Shown: piece by piece, positions 6,392 through 11,115 of the stretch | Layout: each line of letters opens with the position of its first letter | Position numbering within the stretch: position 1 is the stretch's first letter | Assembly: GCA_016212735.1 (NCBI GenBank) | Contig: JACRDZ010000208.1 | Coordinates: 1 to 11,115 of the forward strand | Length of the DNA stretch: 11,115 nucleotides | Reading direction: 5' to 3' | DNA from: Candidatus Firestoneibacteriota bacterium | GTDB taxonomy: Bacteria; JACRDZ01 | The notes under the pieces: generated by a model | Seen by the model: only the letters and a program-made list of their open reading frames with translations | The model's database searches: none | Told to the model about the DNA's origin: nothing | Program-made: the position numbers and the translations under genes

Positions 6392-7438
6392 ATGATTAAG
6401 TTTAAAAATTATAATTGGAAAATAGCCGCATTAATATCAATAAGTATTATGCTTTTATTATCCGGATGTGGTCCCTCAAAAGAACAAATAAAATCACGGA
6501 ATGATGCACGTGATAGAGCTAACAACGCTATTTCTGGAGCAAAAGATATGCTAAACTCCGCTCAAATTGCTGGAGCACAGGAGTATGCAAAAGATGAACT
6601 TGCAAGTGCAAAAAATCTTCTGGGAGAAGCAGAAATTTATTTCGGGCAGGGAGATTCAAAAATCACATGGCAAAAAGATAAAAAATTATGCAATGAAGCA
6701 CGTGATTTATATATAAAGGCTGAAACAAAAGCTGGTGAAGCTTATACTCAGGCAAAACTAGCACGCGACAAAGCATATAAAACAAGAGCAGCAAATGCTA
6801 TTGAGAAAGCCAGACAGGATATCCAGAAAGCACGTGAGAAAGAAGCAGAAACTCTGGCAAAGGAAGATTTTGAAAAAGCTCAGACAGCATTAAAACAAGC
6901 TGAGGAACTCTTTTATGCTGAAAAATACACAGATGCAGAAACTAAAGCAAAAGAAGCTTCCAAATTAGCTTCTCTAGCTTTAGAAAAAGCCATTAAAGAA
7001 AGAGAAAGATTGGACGAAATTAAACGTAAGATTGATATCAAATTAAATCGTGTTAAGCAGTTACAGGATGCATTAGCAAAAGCTATTAAAAATAAAGAAA
7101 TTAAAAAAGTTGCAAGATTGATGATTGAGTTAACTGACGCAGAAATTGATCTTGCCAGAGAAAAAGTAAGTAATAACATTACACCTCTCGAAGCTAAAGC
7201 AGATATAGTAAAATATGAAAAAGAAAATAAAGAACTAAAAGAGCTTGAAAATCGTCTTCTTAAAGCTCTTGAAGACGAAGAAAGCGCCTTTCAGAAGTTA
7301 GATAAAATAAGACGTGAACGAGAAGAAAGACAAGAGGAAGCAGATGTTGAAAAAAGTAAAACAAATAAAAGTGATGCAAATCTGAAAGAACTTGAAAAAG
7401 AACGTGAAGACCTGGAAAAAGAACGAAGTAAATGGTGA
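6392..7438 (+). CDS. all-helical DUF4398-like lipoprotein
   Basis: The start at 6392 is set by a perfect AGGAGG (6377-6382) 9 nt upstream; the product is 348 residues. The signal peptide ends in lipobox LSGC (Cys26) with Gly at +2. The rest is predicted to be almost entirely helical. It has DUF4398-like motifs of the form A-x-x-YA-x-x-x-L-x-x-A, seen at 60-84 (AGAQEYAKDELASAKNLL) and again at 151-193 (EAETLAKEDFEKAQTALKQA, then YTDAETKAKEASKLA). The C-terminal 75 residues (about 273-348) are a highly charged Glu/Lys/Arg coiled coil. It probably forms a long periplasmic or envelope-spanning rod or binding surface. Its neighbour upstream is the VWA lipoprotein with a similar Lys/Glu coiled coil, so physical partnership is plausible but not shown. 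No enzymatic motif is seen. Confidence 0.85.
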   Translation: MIKFKNYNWKIAALISISIMLLLSGCGPSKEQIKSRNDARDRANNAISGAKDMLNSAQIAGAQEYAKDELASAKNLLGEAEIYFGQGDSKITWQKDKKLCNEARDLYIKAETKAGEAYTQAKLARDKAYKTRAANAIEKARQDIQKAREKEAETLAKEDFEKAQTALKQAEELFYAEKYTDAETKAKEASKLASLALEKAIKERERLDEIKRKIDIKLNRVKQLQDALAKAIKNKEIKKVARLMIELTDAEIDLAREKVSNNITPLEAKADIVKYEKENKELKELENRLLKALEDEESAFQKLDKIRREREERQEEADVEKSKTNKSDANLKELEKEREDLEKERSKW

Positions 7439-7488
7439 ACATACTCTTGATTCATGTTTAATAAAAGAATTTGCCAGAAATTAAGAAT

Positions 7489-9801
7489 ATGATAAAAAAA
7501 ATCAGAGAAATACTGTTCACAAAATTTAAAAAGAAAGAACAGCTTCCCATCTCACAGATAAATATTAACAGATGGGTTATTGGTATAATAAATTTTTTAA
7601 TCCTGATCTTTATTTTACTCCCTGCATTTACTGCTAACAAAAACGAACTTCAAATTGGAGATATTGCCCCATGGGATATAAGAGCTAGCCGTGATTTCCC
7701 TATAATTGATGAAGAACTTACAGAAAAACAACGCAAAATAAACATTGAATCAGTTAATCCTATATTTGATATAAATCTTGAAATTGTTGAAAAAACTCAA
7801 AACAAAATATCCTTATTTTTTGATATTTTAAAAAATATAAGACAAACATATCCTCTTGATTTCGAAAAACAGAGAGATAGAAAAAATACAATAAACAAAA
7901 TGTATGGTAGTATTCTCAATAAAGAACTTGATAAAATAAAGGATGATCTTTATATAAATATAAATAAAGAAATGTTATTGGCTCTTTTAGATTATGCTTA
8001 TAAAGATGATGGATATGAAACGTTTTTATCCGTTAAAAAAAATACTCTTCTAATGGTAAAAGAAGCTATGATAAAGGGTATTTTGGTAGATAAAGACATG
8101 TTCCGGCATAGCGCGAAAAATAAGATTGACATACATTATCCAGATAGAGGTAAAGCTGTTGTACTTGAAATTTCTGAAGTATTTGATGAAAAAGAAGCAA
8201 AAGATGCAATTAAAAACGATATCATGCAGATTTTCTCACTTGATCACGAAATCGCGAATATTATTTATGAATTATCTCTTTTGTTCATTAAACCAAACCT
8301 AACATATAATATTAATAAAACCAAAGAAAAAATGGTAGAAGTGTCTAATTTTGTGGAGACTGTTTACACAATTGTAAAAAAAGGTGAGATCATTGCAAAA
8401 GGCGGAGAGCGCATAAATGATATTCAGTTTAAAAAATATAATGCTTTAATAGAACATGAGAAAAATATAACTTTTACTTCTCTTATTTCCAGAATTCTAA
8501 TAGTGCTTATATTCATTGCAATTTCGTATTTCTATCTTTCACGGCAATATCCTGAATTTTTCTACAATAATTCAACAATGTTTCTTATTACTCTTATATT
8601 TTGCCTTTCTTTAGTTTTACAGAAAATTATATATTTTATGAAATTCCCTCCTTATTTTATTCCAATAGCTTTTTCCAGTATGCTTTTTTCTGTATTAATA
8701 AGTCCGCGTATAGCATTTTATTTTACAGGAATTACTGCTTTTTTTGTCGGATTTATTATGGACGAAAGTTTGGCCTCAGCAATAATTTTTCTTACAGCAG
8801 GAACAACTGGAATTATTAGCATGACACGCATCAGAGAGAGAATAAGTCTTACAAAAGCAACGATATATGTCAGTTTAATTAATACTTTTACAATCCTTTC
8901 TCTCATTTTATATGAGACACCTTTGTTTTCATTGGATAAAATACTGAATGCATTATGGGGGATAGTAAATGGTGTTGCAGCAGGTTCTTTAACAGGGATA
9001 TTATTACCTTTGCTGGAAAGTAATTTTAATATAACTACTGATATAAAGCTTCTTGAACTTTCGGATTTGAATCATCCTATTTTGAAAAGATTAACTCTGG
9101 AAGCACCTGGCAGTTATCATCATAGTATCATCGTTGGCAACCTTGCTGAAAGTGCTGCAAGTGCAATAGGCGCAAATTCTCTTTTAGCCAGAGTCAGCTC
9201 ATATTATCATGATATAGGTAAAATAACCAAACCAGAATATTTTGCTGAAAATTTCTCTGGAGATAAGCATGATAATCTTTCCAGTACGCTTAGTACTCTT
9301 ATTCTCACTTCTCATATTAAAGACGGAGTGGAATTAGCACTTGAATATAATTTACCTCAGGTAATTATTAATATAATAAAAGAACATCATGGCACAAGTT
9401 TAATTCAATATTTTTATCAAAGAGCTCGGAGAGAGGAAGACGAAGATAAAACCGGAGAGGTCAAAGATTATGAATATAGATATGAAGGGCCAAAACCTCA
9501 AACAAAAGAAGCTGCTATTGTTATGCTGGCTGATTCCATAGAAGCAGCATCAAGAGTTTTAAAAGAACAAAATGCGCCAAGAGTAAGAGGTTTAATAGAC
9601 AAAATTATAAACAGCAGATTGAATGACGGACAATTTGATGAATGCGATATTACATTAAAAGATATTACGAAAATTGCTGATGTATTTGAAAGAACGCTTG
9701 TAAGCATATATCATAGCAGAATAGAATATCCGCAAGAAGATAGTAATGAAATTGAAAAGGGAGATTCTCATGCCAATAATAGTGAAAAACGACCAGAGTA
9801 A
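7489..9801 (+). CDS. pgpH: 7TM-HD c-di-AMP phosphodiesterase (PgpH/YqfF family)
   Basis: By homology this inner-membrane enzyme hydrolyses cyclic di-AMP to pApA. From the ATG at 7489 it has 770 residues, in line with the family (about 700-800). A first membrane helix (29-48) precedes the extracytoplasmic 7TMR-HDED domain (about 50-325, with LQIGDIAPWDIRAS at 54-67). Several further membrane helices follow (about 330-510). The cytosolic HD domain (about 530-745) shows GSYHHS (541-546), YYHDIGK (572-578, metal ligands H574-D575), H609, EHHGTS (632-637) and ADSIEAASR (681-689) with the last ligand D682. An alternative TTG start at 7471 would add six residues. Neither start has a clear Shine-Dalgarno sequence, so translation may be weak or coupled to the lipoprotein gene 50 nt upstream. 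The gene overlaps ybeY by 32 bp. PhoH, frequently the preceding gene, is absent. Confidence 0.93.
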   Translation: MIKKIREILFTKFKKKEQLPISQININRWVIGIINFLILIFILLPAFTANKNELQIGDIAPWDIRASRDFPIIDEELTEKQRKINIESVNPIFDINLEIVEKTQNKISLFFDILKNIRQTYPLDFEKQRDRKNTINKMYGSILNKELDKIKDDLYININKEMLLALLDYAYKDDGYETFLSVKKNTLLMVKEAMIKGILVDKDMFRHSAKNKIDIHYPDRGKAVVLEISEVFDEKEAKDAIKNDIMQIFSLDHEIANIIYELSLLFIKPNLTYNINKTKEKMVEVSNFVETVYTIVKKGEIIAKGGERINDIQFKKYNALIEHEKNITFTSLISRILIVLIFIAISYFYLSRQYPEFFYNNSTMFLITLIFCLSLVLQKIIYFMKFPPYFIPIAFSSMLFSVLISPRIAFYFTGITAFFVGFIMDESLASAIIFLTAGTTGIISMTRIRERISLTKATIYVSLINTFTILSLILYETPLFSLDKILNALWGIVNGVAAGSLTGILLPLLESNFNITTDIKLLELSDLNHPILKRLTLEAPGSYHHSIIVGNLAESAASAIGANSLLARVSSYYHDIGKITKPEYFAENFSGDKHDNLSSTLSTLILTSHIKDGVELALEYNLPQVIINIIKEHHGTSLIQYFYQRARREEDEDKTGEVKDYEYRYEGPKPQTKEAAIVMLADSIEAASRVLKEQNAPRVRGLIDKIINSRLNDGQFDECDITLKDITKIADVFERTLVSIYHSRIEYPQEDSNEIEKGDSHANNSEKRPE

Positions 9802-10216
9802 ATTAAAAAGAATTAATAAGAAAAAAGTTGAAAATTTTACGCGTATGATTTTAAATAGTCTTAATATCTCTAAAAAAGCAGAAGTGGGAATTTTGCTTGT
9901 TGATAATAAAAAAATTCAAGAATTAAATAAAAAATACCGTAAACTTAATAGACCAACAGATGTGCTGGCTTTTGCCATGCAGGAAGGAGAAAAAGAATAT
10001 ATAAATCCTCTTATTCTTGGTGATGTTGTTATATCAATAGAACGTGCTGGTGAACAGGCTGAGACATATAATCACTCTTTTCAGGAAGAATTTGAACTTC
10101 TTATAATACATGGATTGCTGCACCTTCTTGGATATGATCATTTAAAGAAAAAAGATTCTGTAAAAATGAAAGCAATGGAAAATGATTTGATAAAGAAATT
10201 CGGGTCAAAACTTTAA
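9770..10216 (+). CDS. ybeY: endoribonuclease YbeY (16S rRNA maturation)
   Basis: YbeY is a cytosolic zinc-dependent endoribonuclease involved in 16S rRNA 3'-end maturation and ribosome quality control. This copy has 148 residues, normal for the family. The zinc-binding signature HGLLHLLGYDH (114-124) is complete, with H114, H118 and H124 as ligands. The conserved segment NKKYRKLNRPTDVLAF (53-68) includes the R-x-TDVL(S/A)F motif. The chosen ATG is 6 nt after AAGGGAG (9757-9763); an in-frame ATG at 9746 lacks a ribosome site. The first 32 bp lie inside the end of pgpH, which implies translational coupling in the common pgpH-ybeY order. Confidence 0.96.
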   Translation: MPIIVKNDQSKLKRINKKKVENFTRMILNSLNISKKAEVGILLVDNKKIQELNKKYRKLNRPTDVLAFAMQEGEKEYINPLILGDVVISIERAGEQAETYNHSFQEEFELLIIHGLLHLLGYDHLKKKDSVKMKAMENDLIKKFGSKL

Positions 10217-10219
10217 AAT

Positions 10220-10236
10220 AGGAGTTGATATTTATA
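10220..10236 (+). promoter_or_regulatory. Shine-Dalgarno followed by possible ATA start codon
   Basis: AGGAG (10220-10224) is the only strong ribosome site before the CNNM frame. In frame, the next codons are TTG, ATA, TTT, ATA. Only ATA at 10234 sits at ordinary spacing (9 nt). The first ATG in frame is at 10324, which would delete the first membrane helix and the SETAL motif. Confidence 0.45.
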
Positions 10237-11115
10237 TTAATACTATTAATTGAAATTATTTTCTTAATCATATTGATTATTATTTCAGCATTGGTTTCTG
10301 CAAGTGAAACAGCATTAACTTCAATGTCAAAATTACGTATAAAACACCTTATTAATGAACGCGGGGATAAAGCTCTAAATTTAAATATATGGCTTACTAA
10401 TCCAGCACGTATTTTAACTATTATTCTGATTTTAAATAATATTGTTAATATTACAGCTTCAAGTTTAACTACAATAATATCAATAAATTATTTCCCTGAT
10501 ATAAATATAAGTATTGGAGTAGGAATAATCACTTTTATTATACTCGTATGCGGGGAAATTGTTCCTAAAAATATCGGTAGAAGATATCCTGAACAAATAT
10601 CTATATTTGCAATTAAACCTCTGGATTCTTTAGCTCAGGCATTATCTCCCATAGTAAAATTCATGATACAAATATCAGATTTTATAATTAGAGCTTTCAG
10701 ATTACCTCCTGGCGAATATCCTGAAGTTATAACTCAGCAGGAAATTAAAATGATGATCGATATTGGACATAAAGAAGGAATTGTCGAGCCCTTTGAAAGA
10801 GAAATGATTCATCGTATTTTTCGTTTTAACGATACAACTGTATCAGCAGTAATGACTCCGCGCAATAAAATGATATGCGGACAAATAAATATGGATATCA
10901 ATAAACTGCTTGATCTTATTACAATTGAAGGTCATTCCCGTATACCTATTTATGATGATTCTATTGATAATATTATTGGAATAATCCATGATCGTGATAT
11001 TTTATACTGCATAAAAGAAAATCATCTTATAAATATTAATGATTGTTTACGAGAACCATTTAAAGTATTTGAACATATTATGATTGATGATTTGCTGCAC
11101 GAATTTCAACAAAAA
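10225..11115 (+). CDS. CNNM/CorC-type DUF21-CBS membrane protein, 3' partial
   Basis: The open frame runs past the end of the window, giving at least 297 codons. It has the DUF21 (CNNM) transmembrane domain with SASETALTSM (25-34), a second helix region with NN at 71-72, and GEIVPK (110-115). A linker with TQQEIKMMIDIG leads to the first CBS repeat, marked by AVMTPR (208-213), SRIPIYDD (238-245) and IIHDRDIL (253-260). Bacterial relatives (the CorC/YtfL/MpfA type) are implicated in Mg2+ export or resistance, and CBS domains bind ATP or other nucleotides. The gene lies 8 nt after ybeY, in the same operon. The start codon is unclear: AGGAG occupies 10220-10224, a TTG follows immediately at 10225 with no room for spacing, and the first codon at good spacing is ATA (10234). 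The boundary given is the most upstream candidate. Confidence 0.9.
   Translation, partial: MIFILILLIEIIFLIILIIISALVSASETALTSMSKLRIKHLINERGDKALNLNIWLTNPARILTIILILNNIVNITASSLTTIISINYFPDINISIGVGIITFIILVCGEIVPKNIGRRYPEQISIFAIKPLDSLAQALSPIVKFMIQISDFIIRAFRLPPGEYPEVITQQEIKMMIDIGHKEGIVEPFEREMIHRIFRFNDTTVSAVMTPRNKMICGQINMDINKLLDLITIEGHSRIPIYDDSIDNIIGIIHDRDILYCIKENHLININDCLREPFKVFEHIMIDDLLHEFQQK

Noticed and set aside
6913..7442. Minus-strand open frames opposite the helical lipoprotein gene
   Set aside because: They are antisense shadows of an Ala/Glu/Lys-rich gene and have no ribosome site or recognisable domain.
7439..7457. AACAT/ATGTT inverted repeat between the helical lipoprotein gene and pgpH as a terminator
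   Set aside because: The 5-bp stem and 9-11 nt loop, without a T-run, are not convincing.
8601..8906. Short open frames within the pgpH membrane region, on both strands
   Set aside because: They are out-of-frame shadows of hydrophobic codons in a well-conserved gene.

Overview
The window is AT-rich DNA (roughly 30% G+C by eye) with dense bacterial genes. It is probably from a diderm bacterium, perhaps an uncultivated lineage: two proteins carry lipobox signal peptides and one of them ends in a CsgG/FlgO-like outer-membrane-associated domain. The sequence alone does not identify the phylum. There are nine protein genes and no sign of tRNA, rRNA, CRISPR or transposase genes.

Left third (about 18-3658), all on the minus strand. 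A P-loop ATPase gene is followed after 3 nt by a gene for an N-terminal P-loop-like domain fused to 40-residue TPR repeats. The pair has its own near-consensus sigma70-type promoter (TTGACC, 18 nt, TATAAT). Upstream of it lies an AAA_14/DUF4143 ATPase gene with no Shine-Dalgarno sequence, whose promoter suggests a leaderless mRNA. The DUF4143 gene is bracketed by an imperfect 16-bp inverted repeat. This block looks like accessory DNA (ATP-dependent switch or defence-like, or selfish cassettes).

Middle (3834-7438), plus strand. A C-terminally truncated HD-domain protein overlaps a large lipoprotein gene (coiled coil, transthyretin-like fold, von Willebrand A domain, CsgG/FlgO-like C-terminus). 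A second, all-helical DUF4398-like lipoprotein with its own promoter follows. The two lipoproteins share Lys/Glu-rich helical segments and are the best candidate here for an undescribed envelope system.

Right third (7489-11115), plus strand. This is a core-genome housekeeping cluster: a 7TM-HD c-di-AMP phosphodiesterase of the PgpH/YqfF type, the rRNA-maturation endonuclease YbeY (32-bp overlap), and the start of a CNNM/CorC-type DUF21-CBS membrane protein that runs off the window. The CNNM gene has a good Shine-Dalgarno sequence but no ATG, GTG or TTG at a proper distance from it. PhoH, which commonly precedes PgpH, is absent; the helical lipoprotein gene occupies that position.
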